From assembly GCA_031291335.1 (NCBI GenBank), contig JARLJF010000035.1, positions 36,330 through 100,329 of the forward strand: 64,000 bases of DNA. Direction: 5' to 3'. Positions within the stretch are counted from its first letter, which is position 1. Every line of letters begins with the position of its first letter. The notes under the pieces are model-generated. The model was not told the origin of the DNA. It saw only the letters and a program-made list of their open reading frames with translations, and made no database searches. Of this stretch, positions 36,116 through 47,054 are shown piece after piece. The position numbers and the translations under genes were made by a program. The stretch is from Pandoraea sp. Lineage in GTDB: Bacteria; Pseudomonadota; Gammaproteobacteria; Burkholderiales; Burkholderiaceae.

Positions 36116-37153
36116 ATGATCGAATACCCTTTGTTTCTTTCCGTCGTCATCGTGACTCGAAATGACTACGAGGCACTTCGGAATGTGCTCGAAGCACTGG
36201 TAGGCATATTGAAGGACAGCGTCAACGATTATGAGCTCCTGGTTGTCGACAACGCCTCGGATGACGACTCGGTGCTGGCACTCAAGAATGCCTTGAAGGA
36301 CGATAGACTGCCGAATGTTCAAGTCTTCGCACTGACCAAGCGCGTTTCCTACGAAACGGCAGCTTGGGCCGGCGCTGAACACGCGCTTGGCGATTTTGTT
36401 GCATTGATTGATCCGTTATGCGACGACGTGAGCATGCTGGCCCCTATGCTCGCAAAGGCCACAACCGGATATGAAGTCGTATTCGCGCGTAACCAAAACA
36501 AAAAGAACAAGGGGTGGTCTTACCGCCTCGGTGCGAGTCTCTTCGACCGGCTGTATCAAAGAATGCACGGCGTGAAATTGTCGATCGATGCCCCTCATTT
36601 TCGATTGATCAGCCGCAGTGTTGTCAACTTCATCCAACGCCACGGATCGCCGGAACTCGCATACCGATTTTTGCCCGCAACAGCTGGCTTCAGCAAAACA
36701 AGCGTCGTCGGCAACTGGACTGCAGCCCAGCAGCGAGAGGGAACCGTACTCGACGGCGTAGACCGGGCGCTACAACTCCTCATCGCGTCGTCAACGTCGC
36801 AACCAATGCGTGCTGTAACGGCACTCGCGCTGCTCGGAGCATTCGGAAATATCCTCTATTCCTTGTATGTCGTACTTGTTGCAGTTTTCAAATCACATGT
36901 GGCGGAAGGATGGGTCACGCTGTCGCTGCAGCAATCCGCGATGTTCTTTCTGCTCTCGATAGTCCTGCTGGTACTCGGCGAGTACGTCACGCACATGCTC
37001 TCGATCAGTTCCAGAGTGCCTGCCTATCATATCGGTCAGGAGTTTGGGAGTAGCGTGATCGGTCGCCGACAAAAGCTCAATGTCGAGGACAGCGCCGACA
37101 TCGCGCCTGCGGCAGCCTCTCAAGTGGCGAATACCATGGCGCCCCATGAATGA
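36116..37153 (+). CDS. GT2 glycosyltransferase with C-terminal membrane helices
   Basis: A 345-residue enzyme. The N-terminal GT-A domain opens LSVVIVTRNDYEALRNVLEAL and has ELLVVDNASDDDS and GDFVALIDPLCDD at the metal/nucleotide site. Two hydrophobic segments follow (about 235-265 and 285-308), as in DPM1/GtrB-type transferases that load a sugar onto undecaprenyl phosphate. The donor sugar is unknown. First gene of the low-G+C operon; its end overlaps the next start by 8 bp. Confidence 0.85.
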   Translation: MIEYPLFLSVVIVTRNDYEALRNVLEALVGILKDSVNDYELLVVDNASDDDSVLALKNALKDDRLPNVQVFALTKRVSYETAAWAGAEHALGDFVALIDPLCDDVSMLAPMLAKATTGYEVVFARNQNKKNKGWSYRLGASLFDRLYQRMHGVKLSIDAPHFRLISRSVVNFIQRHGSPELAYRFLPATAGFSKTSVVGNWTAAQQREGTVLDGVDRALQLLIASSTSQPMRAVTALALLGAFGNILYSLYVVLVAVFKSHVAEGWVTLSLQQSAMFFLLSIVLLVLGEYVTHMLSISSRVPAYHIGQEFGSSVIGRRQKLNVEDSADIAPAAASQVANTMAPHE

Positions 37154-38252
37154 CGCGATTGTTATTGGCGGAGGCTTCTATGGCATCGCCATCGCCCATT
37201 ATCTGAAGCGCAATCGCGGGTTCCGTTCGGTGGCGATCATCGAGCGTGAAAATGAGTTGCTCACGCGCGCTTCCCTGCGTAACCAGGCACGCATCCATAA
37301 CGGTTATCACTACCCTCGCAGCTTTGTCACGGCGATCAGAAGTCGAATCAATCTGCCTCGCTTCGTAAGGGACTTCCCGTTTGCAGTTTTTGATCAGTTC
37401 ACCAAGATTTATGCGATTGCGCGAGACTCAAAGGTATCGCCTCGGCAGTTCGAGCGTTTTTGCCAGGAGATTGGTGCAACGCTCCAACCAGCACCACCGA
37501 ACGTGAGAGCGCTTTTTGCAAGCCGGCATATCGAGGCAGTCTACTTGGTGCAGGAGTATGCGTTTAACGCTGTCGCACTAAGGCGCTGGGCCCAAGAAAC
37601 CGCAGCTCAAGCTGGCATTGATTTGATGCTCGGTCAAACCGTTCGGAACGTTCAGCCCGGTGACGACTGTATTACGTTCGAGTTGCTCACCCCCAACGGC
37701 GCTTCGCGCTTGGCGCGAGCACGCTACGTCTTCAATTGCACATACAGCGGTCTGCGAACGGTATTTTCCGAGGAAGGCCGGGTAGGCGGATTGCTCAAAC
37801 ACGAAATTGCGGAAATGGCGTTGATCGAGGTACCCGCCGAGCTTCGCAATATTGGCGTTACCGTGATGGATGGGCCTTTCTTTTCGTGCATGCCATTCCC
37901 GAGCCGCGAACTTCATACTCTCTCCCATGTGCGGTACACCCCTCATGTGCAGTGGCATGAGCAAGGAGTTACCGACCCGAATACCGAGTTGCAGCGCTAC
38001 CACAGACAGTCGCGCGCCGACAGGATGCTTCGCGATGCAGCACGCTATATGCCTGCATTGCAACGTGCAACCGTGCGCGACACGCTATTCGAGGTCAAAA
38101 CGGTTCTCGCGCGCAATGAGATCGACGACGGCCGGCCAATTTATTTCGAGCGTGTTCCAGCCATCGTCGGTGCTTACAACATACTCGGCGGCAAGATCGA
38201 CAATGTGTATGACATCCTTACCAAACTTGACGACGAAGCCCTCCCCCTTTAA
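37146..38252 (+). CDS. FAD-dependent oxidoreductase (DAO-like)
   Basis: A 368-residue protein with an N-terminal dinucleotide fold AIVIGGGFYGIAIAHYL and acidic IIERE at the end of beta-2. LRNQARIHNGYHYPRS is followed by a substrate domain, and a C-terminal NILGGKIDNVYD closes the FAD site, as in D-amino-acid-oxidase-type enzymes. Such proteins occur in some polysaccharide loci, acting on sugars or their precursors. The start at 37146 overlaps the upstream gene. The exact reaction is unknown. Confidence 0.82.
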   Translation: MNDAIVIGGGFYGIAIAHYLKRNRGFRSVAIIERENELLTRASLRNQARIHNGYHYPRSFVTAIRSRINLPRFVRDFPFAVFDQFTKIYAIARDSKVSPRQFERFCQEIGATLQPAPPNVRALFASRHIEAVYLVQEYAFNAVALRRWAQETAAQAGIDLMLGQTVRNVQPGDDCITFELLTPNGASRLARARYVFNCTYSGLRTVFSEEGRVGGLLKHEIAEMALIEVPAELRNIGVTVMDGPFFSCMPFPSRELHTLSHVRYTPHVQWHEQGVTDPNTELQRYHRQSRADRMLRDAARYMPALQRATVRDTLFEVKTVLARNEIDDGRPIYFERVPAIVGAYNILGGKIDNVYDILTKLDDEALPL

Positions 38253-38269
38253 ATAGCGAGAATGATTGC

Positions 38270-39070
38270 ATGGCAAGAGTTGCACTGATTGGATTCACCG
38301 GTTTTGTCGGTAGCACCCTGCTGCGCCAATGCCCGACCGAACACCGCTTCCGAGCCAATAACATCCATGAGATTCAAGGCGAGAGTTACGACTTGGTGCT
38401 CTGTGCAGGGGCGCCGGGGCAAAAATGGCTTGCAAATCGTGAGCCTGATGCCGATCGCAACAGCATTCAACGACTGATCAGTGCACTTGGTGATGTGCGA
38501 GCCAAGACATTCGTGCTGCTGAGCACGGTCGATGTGTTTCAATCGCCGGTTGGCGTCGATGAGGCAACCGTCGTTGACACCAACGGCCTGCAACCCTACG
38601 GATTGCATCGATACGAGTTGGAGTCTTTCGTACGCGAGCAATTCCAGCAACACCTCGTCGTTCGCCTTCCCGGGCTCGTTGGCCCGGGCCTGCGCAAGAA
38701 CGTGATCTACGACATGGCGCACGACAACAACATCGCCCAGATCGATCCCCGAGGCGTATATCAGTTCTACCCCGTGGTGAACCTGTGGAGCGATATTCGA
38801 AGGGCGCTCAAGGAATCGCTGCCGTTGGTCCATTTGACAGCGGAGCCATTGGGTACAGAGGAGATTGCCTCGTCCGTATTCGGGCGTCAGTTGGCGGTAC
38901 CGCAAGCCGTCGAACAACGACCTCCGATGATGTATGACGTCCGGAGCACCTATGGCCAGATATTCGGCGCCGGCGACTCGCAATATCAATACAGCAAGCG
39001 TGAAAGCTTGCTCGCGATTCGCGCGTATGCGCAGAATCGCCAATTGCAATTGGAGGCCACCAAAGCATGA
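38270..39070 (+). CDS. NAD(P)-dependent sugar epimerase/dehydratase-like protein
   Basis: A 266-residue short-chain dehydrogenase with N-terminal ALIGFTGFVGSTLL (GxxGxxG). A Thr/Ser-rich strand LLSTVDVFQ is followed by YGLHRYELE, which supplies the Tyr and shows a YxxxR/K-like arrangement where extended SDRs have YxxxK. VVRLPGLVGPGLRKNVIYD follows. It is short for a full nucleotide-sugar epimerase. Its 3' end overlaps the next gene by 4 bp. Confidence 0.82.
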   Translation: MARVALIGFTGFVGSTLLRQCPTEHRFRANNIHEIQGESYDLVLCAGAPGQKWLANREPDADRNSIQRLISALGDVRAKTFVLLSTVDVFQSPVGVDEATVVDTNGLQPYGLHRYELESFVREQFQQHLVVRLPGLVGPGLRKNVIYDMAHDNNIAQIDPRGVYQFYPVVNLWSDIRRALKESLPLVHLTAEPLGTEEIASSVFGRQLAVPQAVEQRPPMMYDVRSTYGQIFGAGDSQYQYSKRESLLAIRAYAQNRQLQLEATKA

Positions 39071-39879
39071 GAGTCTCCATTTCGAACATCGCCTGGGAGC
39101 CTATAGAGGACGAAGCGGTCGCGGCCCTGCTAAATCGCTACCAAGTCGACGCCATCGACGTCGCCCCGAGCAAGTACTTCCCGAACGTTGCGTCGGCGTC
39201 AGAAGAGAGTATCGAGTCCTTGCGAGCAACGTGGGAGGCTCGCGGCATTTCCCTGCTAGGCATGCAATCGCTTTTCTTCGGGTGCCAGGGCCTCAACCTG
39301 TTTGATAAGAACACTCAGCCGGCGATGCTGGCGCATCTGTCACACGTCTGTCGCGTGGCTAACGGACTCGGTATTGGCCCCCTGGTATTTGGCTCCCCCA
39401 AGTGCCGGGATCGCGGGCACCTGGATCAATCGGCCGTCGACGCCATCTCCACCGAATTCTTCCGTCGGGCTGGCGATATCGCAGCTCGACACGACACCTT
39501 GTTTTGCATTGAAGCGAATCCGTCGCGATATGGTTGCAACTTCATGACATCCACGCTGGAGGCCGCAGATGTCGTGGCGCGCACAGATCACCCCGCAGTG
39601 CGGTTGCACCTCGACACAGGGACTATGGCAGTCAATCAGGAGTCTCCGCATGAAATTCTGCGTCAGTGCGCCGCTTTGGTCGGCTATGCGCATGCGAGTG
39701 AACCCGATCTTGTCCCCCTCGGGTCAACAAGCGTCGATCACCCAGCGATTGCCCACGCACTGCGTGAGGCCCGACTATCCTGCATTTCCATCGAGATGCT
39801 CACGGCGCCCGAGCAGCGACTCTCCTCCATCGAGAGCGCCTTGCAAATCGCCACACGCGCCTATCGAGACAGCGCATGA
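39067..39879 (+). CDS. Sugar phosphate isomerase/epimerase-like TIM barrel
   Basis: A 270-residue AP-endonuclease-2-like (xylose-isomerase-like) barrel. SISNIAWEP opens it, and metal-site candidates follow: CIEANPSRYG, RLHLDTGTM, YAHASEPDL and a C-terminal SIEML. It probably isomerises or epimerises a sugar or keto-acid precursor. It overlaps the genes on both sides by 4 bp, so it is tightly built into the operon. Confidence 0.83.
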   Translation: MRVSISNIAWEPIEDEAVAALLNRYQVDAIDVAPSKYFPNVASASEESIESLRATWEARGISLLGMQSLFFGCQGLNLFDKNTQPAMLAHLSHVCRVANGLGIGPLVFGSPKCRDRGHLDQSAVDAISTEFFRRAGDIAARHDTLFCIEANPSRYGCNFMTSTLEAADVVARTDHPAVRLHLDTGTMAVNQESPHEILRQCAALVGYAHASEPDLVPLGSTSVDHPAIAHALREARLSCISIEMLTAPEQRLSSIESALQIATRAYRDSA

Positions 39880-40241
39880 ACTGGATTAACGCGGTTATCG
39901 TGGTCGCCGGCATTCTTTCGAATGCCTCGGCAAGTGTGCTTATCAAGATTGCGATGCGGACGCACTCGACCTTATCGGCAGGTGCATTGTGGCAACTCGC
40001 CACAAACAAGATCCTGATTCTCGGCATCTTTCTTTACGGTTGTGCGTTCGTGCTCTATGCGGCCGCACTCTCCAGACTTCCATTGAACGTCGCGCACCCT
40101 ATTCTGACTGCGGGAGCCATTGGCGCTGTGGCATGTGCCTCGGCCTTTTTGCTCGGGGAAGCCTTCCGGTGGAACACCATTGTTGGACTGCTCCTGGTGA
40201 CCCTTGGCGTCATATTTATCAGCGTCAACACCTCTCACTAA
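39876..40241 (+). CDS. Four-helix SMR/EamA-like small membrane protein
   Basis: A 121-residue protein with four helices (INAVIVVAGILSNASASVLI; ILILGIFLYGCAFVLYAAAL; AHPILTAGAIGAVACASAFLL; IVGLLLVTLGVIFISV). It resembles EmrE and especially the ArnE/ArnF subunits that flip undecaprenyl-phosphate-aminoarabinose. In this operon, between sugar-modifying enzymes and glycosyltransferases, a lipid-linked-sugar flippase role is more likely than drug efflux; this is inference. Confidence 0.78.
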   Translation: MNWINAVIVVAGILSNASASVLIKIAMRTHSTLSAGALWQLATNKILILGIFLYGCAFVLYAAALSRLPLNVAHPILTAGAIGAVACASAFLLGEAFRWNTIVGLLLVTLGVIFISVNTSH

Positions 40242-40249
40242 ATTCCCCT

Positions 40250-41056
40250 ATGACAGTCGCATCGAAAATCGATGAGCAGTGGGCCGTCCCTGCATATGAA
40301 GTGCGCCTTCAGCACGCAAAAACATCCGATACCGCAGTGGTCATTCCCGTCATCAACGAAGGCGCTCGCATCCGTCGCTTGCTGGAACGGATGAGGTCTT
40401 GCGCCATCGCCGAACAGGCAGACATCGTCATCGTGGATGGTGGCAGCACGGACGGCTCGCTCGACACACCAATGCTCGAGGCGAATCGGGTGCGATCCTT
40501 GCTGGAGAAGCGCTCGCCAGGAAAGCTTAGCGCCCAGTTGCGCTGCGCCTATGCGTATTGTCTGAAGCAAGGTTACCGCTCGATCGTCACGATTGACGGC
40601 AACGACAAAGACGACCCCGAGGCCATCCCGCGCTTCATTGCTGCCCTGGACGACGGCTACGACTTCATTCAAGCCTCTCGATTTATTAGAGGCGGGCAGG
40701 AAGAAAATACGCCACTGAGCCGCTCGCTCGCCATCCGGATGATCCATGCCCCCCTGCTGTCGATCGCCTCAGGCTTTCACTGGACCGATACAACCCAGGG
40801 ATTCCGCGGTTACAGCGCTCGTTTGCTGCTCGACCCGCAAGTAAACATCTTCCGCGAGACGTTCTCTGAATACGAGCTACTCGCATATCTTTCCTATCGT
40901 GCTCCGAAGCTCGGCTACCGGTGCATAGAGCTCGCAACAAGACGCACTTACCCTACCGATGGATCCATACCGACCAAGATCAACGGGATGCGCGGGAACT
41001 GGAAACTCATGCGGACACTGATTTCTGCATGTGTCGGCAAATACAATCCGAAATAG
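40250..41056 (+). CDS. DPM1-like GT2 glycosyltransferase
   Basis: A 268-residue GT-A transferase. VVIPVINEGARIRRLLERM, DIVIVDGGSTDGSL and a metal-binding VTIDGNDKDDPEAIP are clear, as are QASRFIRGG and TTQGFRGYSARL. It lacks evident C-terminal helices and resembles polyprenyl-phosphate mannosyl/glucosyltransferases. With the first GT2 it gives the operon two donors or successive transfers. ATG at 40250 is 8 bp after the flippase-like gene. Confidence 0.86.
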   Translation: MTVASKIDEQWAVPAYEVRLQHAKTSDTAVVIPVINEGARIRRLLERMRSCAIAEQADIVIVDGGSTDGSLDTPMLEANRVRSLLEKRSPGKLSAQLRCAYAYCLKQGYRSIVTIDGNDKDDPEAIPRFIAALDDGYDFIQASRFIRGGQEENTPLSRSLAIRMIHAPLLSIASGFHWTDTTQGFRGYSARLLLDPQVNIFRETFSEYELLAYLSYRAPKLGYRCIELATRRTYPTDGSIPTKINGMRGNWKLMRTLISACVGKYNPK

Positions 41057-41063
41057 CGTTCCC

Positions 41064-42290
41064 ATGTCAACCAAATTCACGCGCTGGCTTTTCCTTGCCG
41101 AACTCACGGTATTGTTTGCACTCGTCTTTCAGCTGAACATCTTTAATGGCGTGGATCCAGCGTGGTTTGGCTTACACCAAGCCGACTCAGAGGCAATCGT
41201 TCTATCCGGCGTCTATCATCAGAAAGCCACCGGAGGCGATGCCATCCCGCTCGGCTACTACAGTTATCCTGACGAGGGTTGGGTTCCTCTTGTTTTTGAG
41301 CGCTTTAGATCGGACTCACTTGCGGGATTACGCTACACCGAATACTCCTCGAATTACGGGCTCCAGGGACATCTATTCGGCTTCATCTCGCGTCTGCTTC
41401 ACACAACCAACCCTAGCGTTCTGGAAGCATTCAACTCCATTGTGAGCGGCCTGCTTTTCGCTCTCTTTGTCGACTGGGTCAGGCAATACTATGGCCCCCG
41501 AGAAGCAATCGCTATGGCGATCGGGATCGTGGCATCCACCTGGATCATTGTGTTCGCCCGCAATCTCTACTGGGTGAGCTGGACGTGGTTCCTGCCCATG
41601 ACCGCAAACGGCGCCTTGTTGCTGCAAGAGAAGCTAACCAGGCCGCGCTGGGCACTCGTCTACGGTGCGACAGCGATCACCGTCTGGATCAAAGCATTAT
41701 GTGGCTATGAGTACATCTCGACCATTACGGTCATGGCATGTATCCCCGCCGTTTTATATTGCATTGAGCAAGGAATACCGCTTTTGCGATCGCTGCTTCA
41801 CCTCATATCGATCATGGTTGCGAGCGTCTTCGGCTTCGGTATTGCGTTGCTTATGCACGCATCGGCGCGTGCACCAAATTTGTTGGACGGCCTGCGTTTG
41901 ATCAAGCAAGATGCGATCCGCCGAACAGAGGGCTTGGCCGGGGACCCCACCATTGGCGTTTCCAGAGTGGATGTTCTCAAGAAATATTTGTTTGATTGGG
42001 ATAGAGCAAGCACAGCCTTTATCAATATCCCGATGTGGGTCATTCTTTTGTTTGCAATTCTATCCGTCGTGTCGCTCACGCTGAATCGGAAGAGCGACCG
42101 GCGAGGTCATGCCCTTGGAATAGCGTTCATTTTCAGTTTGCTCGGCCCGTTGTCTTGGCTGCTGCTGGCCAAGCAACATAGCGTCATCCACACACATATG
42201 AATTATGTGCTTTGGTACACGCCCTCGTTATTCCTAGCTCTCCTTTGCATCACCCGCCGATGGAGCAATCGCAATCTATTGCCCCAGTGA
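41064..42290 (+). CDS. Multi-spanning membrane protein, possible GT-C glycosyltransferase
   Basis: A 408-residue integral membrane protein with about nine or ten helices. The N-terminal helix WLFLAELTVLFALVFQLNI precedes a long periplasmic stretch (residues 40-110), and further helices run from about 120 onward. This layout and its position after a flippase and polyprenyl-sugar synthases recall GT-C enzymes or Gtr serotype-conversion transferases, which move the sugar from the lipid carrier to O-antigen. No DxD- or DE-type motif can be assigned with confidence. Last gene of the low-G+C run. Confidence 0.65.
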   Translation: MSTKFTRWLFLAELTVLFALVFQLNIFNGVDPAWFGLHQADSEAIVLSGVYHQKATGGDAIPLGYYSYPDEGWVPLVFERFRSDSLAGLRYTEYSSNYGLQGHLFGFISRLLHTTNPSVLEAFNSIVSGLLFALFVDWVRQYYGPREAIAMAIGIVASTWIIVFARNLYWVSWTWFLPMTANGALLLQEKLTRPRWALVYGATAITVWIKALCGYEYISTITVMACIPAVLYCIEQGIPLLRSLLHLISIMVASVFGFGIALLMHASARAPNLLDGLRLIKQDAIRRTEGLAGDPTIGVSRVDVLKKYLFDWDRASTAFINIPMWVILLFAILSVVSLTLNRKSDRRGHALGIAFIFSLLGPLSWLLLAKQHSVIHTHMNYVLWYTPSLFLALLCITRRWSNRNLLPQ

Positions 42291-42546
42291 CCCCCGCTTG
42301 GCCTTGACCGTAAAAACCATGCCCTTGGCGCAGATTTCGCGTTCGGCGCAGACGCAGACGTTGCTGGCTTTACCTTGAGTCTCGTCAGCCAATGTCCAAC
42401 CGGCGTGTCTCCTTTTTGAAACGACACAAGCACGCGCATGACTCACGGATATTTACAGCAGGCATCGCGGGCATGGCCATTCCCGAGGGCGTGCCGAGCG
42501 CCGGTATGACCGCCCAGCGCGAGGCTATCGGGCAAGATCGTCCAGA
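42291..42546. other. Intergenic region, glycan island to MFS gene
   Basis: 256 bp between convergent genes. On the minus strand a frame from about 42400 to 42288 could code a short Cys-containing peptide (VCVCAEREICAKG), after a purine-rich AAAGGAG. There is no recognisable family and only a TTG start, so I do not call a gene. Confidence 0.3.
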
Positions 42547-43758
42547 TCACACTGGCGCCACGTTGCCGACACGCTGACGTTGCGGCCAGAAGTACCACAC
42601 CGCGCCCAGCACCTGAAGCACGATCAGCACTGTCCAGGCAGAGAAGTGCGCTTGCGCACTGTGCGCCGCGTAAGCGCCGAGCATCGCCCCCACGCCCACC
42701 TGGCAGAAGAAAATCAGCAAGAAGATGACCAGCGTGAGCGAGGTATTGACGCGTCCGATCAGCGTGCCGTGGAAATGCTCCGCGAGCACCGCATACGACA
42801 GAATGCCCGTACCGCCGAAGATCCCATACGCTGCCCACAACACGACCGGTGGCATCGGCGCACGCATCATCAGCAACAACTGCACCGCGACGAACAACAC
42901 CATGCCGACGCCGGAAAACGCGAACACGCTCACACCGCGACGTTCGAGTGAGCGCGCGGCCGCGCCGAACACCACACTGCCAGCCATCATCGCGAGTCCC
43001 ACGACCGACACCAGCGATGCCGCCTGTGCCTCCGACAGCCCTTCCACGTCACGCATGAACGGTGCCATCCACAGCGATTGCATCGCATAGAACACGCCCT
43101 GCGTGATGCCCGAGAGCGACGTCACCTTCCAGAACATCCCGCTTCCCAACACCTGACGAACGCCCTTCAACGCTTCGAGCAGACCGCCTTGCGCATGCGA
43201 GCCCGGCTTTTCGGGCGCACCGAACCACAGTGCCACCGACATGAAAACCGTGAGCGCCGCCAGTCCGAACGACACAATGCGCCAGTCGGTCATGCCGAGC
43301 AGCCAGTTGAGCGGCGTGCCGACCACGACCCCGCCCAAACCACCGACGGCCATCACCAGGCCATTGAGCAACGGCAGACGCGCCATCGGAAACCATAGCG
43401 CCAGCGCCTTGAATGCACTGCCCAGACAGACCGACACGCCCACACCAATGAGCAGACGCCCGACCATCAGCGCGCCAACGCCTTGCGCCAGCCCGAACAG
43501 CGCGGCACCCGCAGCCGCCAACAGCAGCACGAGCGACGCCACGCGGCGTGGGCCGAATTTGTCGAGCAGTACGCCGGCCGGCAATTGCGCGCCGGCGAAA
43601 CCCAGAAAATAAAGACTCGTCAGCAAGCCGAGATCGGCGGACGAGAGACCGAGTTCACGCGTCATGAACGGCGCAAACCCAATGTTCACACCGCGGTACA
43701 CGTATGAGACGAAGTATCCGCAGGCGAACAGCACGAAAATACGAAGTGCTTTCGACAT
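42547..43758 (-). CDS. MFS transporter
   Basis: A 403-residue major-facilitator carrier with 12 helices. FACGYFVSYVYRGVNIGFAPFM opens it and the conserved loop-2/3 motif GVLLDKFGPRRVAS is present. Relatives carry organic anions or sugars; the substrate is unknown. ATG at 43758 begins the first helix. Divergent from a LysR regulator that probably controls it. Confidence 0.87.
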   Translation of the reverse strand: MSKALRIFVLFACGYFVSYVYRGVNIGFAPFMTRELGLSSADLGLLTSLYFLGFAGAQLPAGVLLDKFGPRRVASLVLLLAAAGAALFGLAQGVGALMVGRLLIGVGVSVCLGSAFKALALWFPMARLPLLNGLVMAVGGLGGVVVGTPLNWLLGMTDWRIVSFGLAALTVFMSVALWFGAPEKPGSHAQGGLLEALKGVRQVLGSGMFWKVTSLSGITQGVFYAMQSLWMAPFMRDVEGLSEAQAASLVSVVGLAMMAGSVVFGAAARSLERRGVSVFAFSGVGMVLFVAVQLLLMMRAPMPPVVLWAAYGIFGGTGILSYAVLAEHFHGTLIGRVNTSLTLVIFLLIFFCQVGVGAMLGAYAAHSAQAHFSAWTVLIVLQVLGAVWYFWPQRQRVGNVAPV

Positions 43759-43861
43759 GAAGCCATACCCTAGTAAATTGCTTGGGTATCGATTGTCGAT
43801 GGAACCACGCCGTGAAGCCAACGAAACCTTTGCGCGCGCATTGTGAGTAGAATTTGACATC

Positions 43862-44821
43862 ATGTTCCAACACCTCCCCCCCCTCCAATCACTGCGTGCG
43901 CTTGAGGCCGCCGCCCGCCACCGTAGCTTTACGCGTGCGGCGGAGGAATTGAATTTGACACACAGTGCGGTGAGCCATCACATGCGCTCGCTGGAGCAGC
44001 AGCTCGGCACAGCGCTGTTTCGCCGCGTCGGCGCCCGGATGATCCCGACCAGCGTCGGGGCACGTCTGGCCGAGCGGGTGCGCATCGGCATGTCGGAACT
44101 CGACGAAGCGATCATCGAAGCGCGGGCGTGCACGGCGCCGGGGGCGTCAGCGGTCACGGTACGCCTGGAAATCAGCGTGATGACCGATCTGGCAGCGCAA
44201 TGGCTGATTCCCCGGCTGAATCGCTTCAGCGAGCAGCATCCCGGCATCGATCTGATGGTACGAATTCACGCCGATATCGCCGCCCCCGACCCGTATTCGG
44301 TCGACGTCGGTATCTGGCATCAACGGGTGGAAGAGACGGGATTCGTCACGCGCAAACTGCTCGATGACTACGTAATTGCCGTGTGCCACCCCGATCTGAT
44401 TGCGCGCGTGCCGGGGTTCACCATTGCGGATACGTACAAATTGCCGATGCTTCGCTTCGCCCACCGATCGTGGCGCGATTGGCAGGTCGCTGCGGGTTTG
44501 CCGCCGCATGAGCCCACGCGGGGGCCGATTTTCGACGATTCGGGATTGCTCCTGCGCGCAGCGATTGCCGGACAGGGCGTGGCCACGACACGCAGCTTGC
44601 TCGTGCGTGACGCGCTCGCGTCAGGCGAATTGGTGCAGATCGGCGACGCGCGCATTCCGCCGAGCCTTGAATATCACGTGAACTGGCGAGAAAACCATCC
44701 GCGCGAGCGCGCGATTCACGCCTTCTGGCAGTGGATGCAGGATGAGATCGCGGCCACGACACCGCTTGTCACGCCGCGCGTACGAAGCGGCAACCTCGAC
44801 GTTCCGCCCGCTCAACCATAA
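43862..44821 (+). CDS. LysR-family transcriptional regulator (GcvA-like)
   Basis: A 319-residue LysR regulator. The winged helix (residues 8-65) has LRALEAAARHRSFTRAAEELNLTHSAVSHHMRSLEQQLG; a substrate-binding domain follows (about 95-300). The HSAVSHHMRSLE and LFRRVG pattern resembles GcvA. Codons 5-8 contain a run of eight C (43876-43883). Divergent from the MFS gene, the probable target. A bidirectional terminator follows directly after the stop. Confidence 0.92.
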   Translation: MFQHLPPLQSLRALEAAARHRSFTRAAEELNLTHSAVSHHMRSLEQQLGTALFRRVGARMIPTSVGARLAERVRIGMSELDEAIIEARACTAPGASAVTVRLEISVMTDLAAQWLIPRLNRFSEQHPGIDLMVRIHADIAAPDPYSVDVGIWHQRVEETGFVTRKLLDDYVIAVCHPDLIARVPGFTIADTYKLPMLRFAHRSWRDWQVAAGLPPHEPTRGPIFDDSGLLLRAAIAGQGVATTRSLLVRDALASGELVQIGDARIPPSLEYHVNWRENHPRERAIHAFWQWMQDEIAATTPLVTPRVRSGNLDVPPAQP

Positions 44822-44822
44822 A

Positions 44823-44860
44823 AAAACGGCAACGAATTCCGAAGAACTCGTTGCCGTTTT
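44823..44860. terminator. Bidirectional rho-independent terminator
   Basis: Perfect 13-bp arms aaaacggcaacga and tcgttgccgtttt around a 12-nt loop, with A and T tracts on both sides. It serves the LysR gene and, on the minus strand, groEL. Confidence 0.9.
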
Positions 44861-44962
44861 GGTGCGGGCTTCAACCGCCGAATCGAAGATTCAGCCGCGA
44901 AACCCGGCGACCAGGCAGGCGGGGTGCCTTGCGGCGCCCCGTCATGCAGTCTCTTGCGAGAC

Positions 44963-46630
<1,668 letters not shown>

Positions 46631-46659
46631 TTACGTAAGATGTCTGGGGGGAGACAGAC

Positions 46660-46950
46660 TTAGGCGGCCACGACGGCCATGATGTCTTCTTCGCGCATGA
46701 CCAGCAGTTCCTGGCCATCGACCTTCACGGCCTGGCCGGCGTACTTGCCGAACAGAACACGGTCGCCCACCTTCACGTCGAGTGCAATCAACTTGCCTTG
46801 ATCGTCGCGCTTGCCCGGACCGACAGCCAGGATCTCACCCTGATCCGGCTTTTCAGCGGCGGCGTCAGGGATCACGATGCCCGAAGCGGTCTTCGTTTCG
46901 TTGTCCAGGCGCTTGACAATAACGCGGTCATGCAAGGGACGAAGGTTCAT
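46660..46950 (-). CDS. groES: Co-chaperonin GroES (Hsp10)
   Basis: A 96-residue GroEL lid. It opens [20 protein letters not shown], followed by the mobile-loop segment SGIVIPDAA and ending in [12 protein letters not shown]. First gene of the groES-groEL operon. Confidence 0.98.
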   Translation of the reverse strand: MNLRPLHDRVIVKRLDNETKTASGIVIPDAAAEKPDQGEILAVGPGKRDDQGKLIALDVKVGDRVLFGKYAGQAVKVDGQELLVMREEDIMAVVAA

Positions 46951-47027
46951 TACAAGCTCCTCTTTCTCTCAAGTGAGATCGTCAAAACTAATATGCAACG
47001 ATTTGCATATATGGTGAATTCATGGCG

Positions 47028-47054
47028 TTAGCACTCTGTGCCAACGAGTGCTAA
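47028..47054 (-). promoter_or_regulatory. CIRCE element (HrcA operator)
   Basis: TTAGCACTC, 9 nt, GAGTGCTAA: an exact match to the CIRCE consensus, 78 bp before the groES start. It implies repression by HrcA, encoded elsewhere. Confidence 0.96.

Noticed and set aside
36116..42290. Reading the low-G+C run as a prophage serotype-conversion module
   Set aside because: No phage genes or attachment repeats were seen at the borders; only the GtrABC-like logic is shared.
42291..42546. Possible short Cys-rich peptide gene on the minus strand
   Set aside because: Only a TTG start with poor spacing to the purine-rich site; no family.
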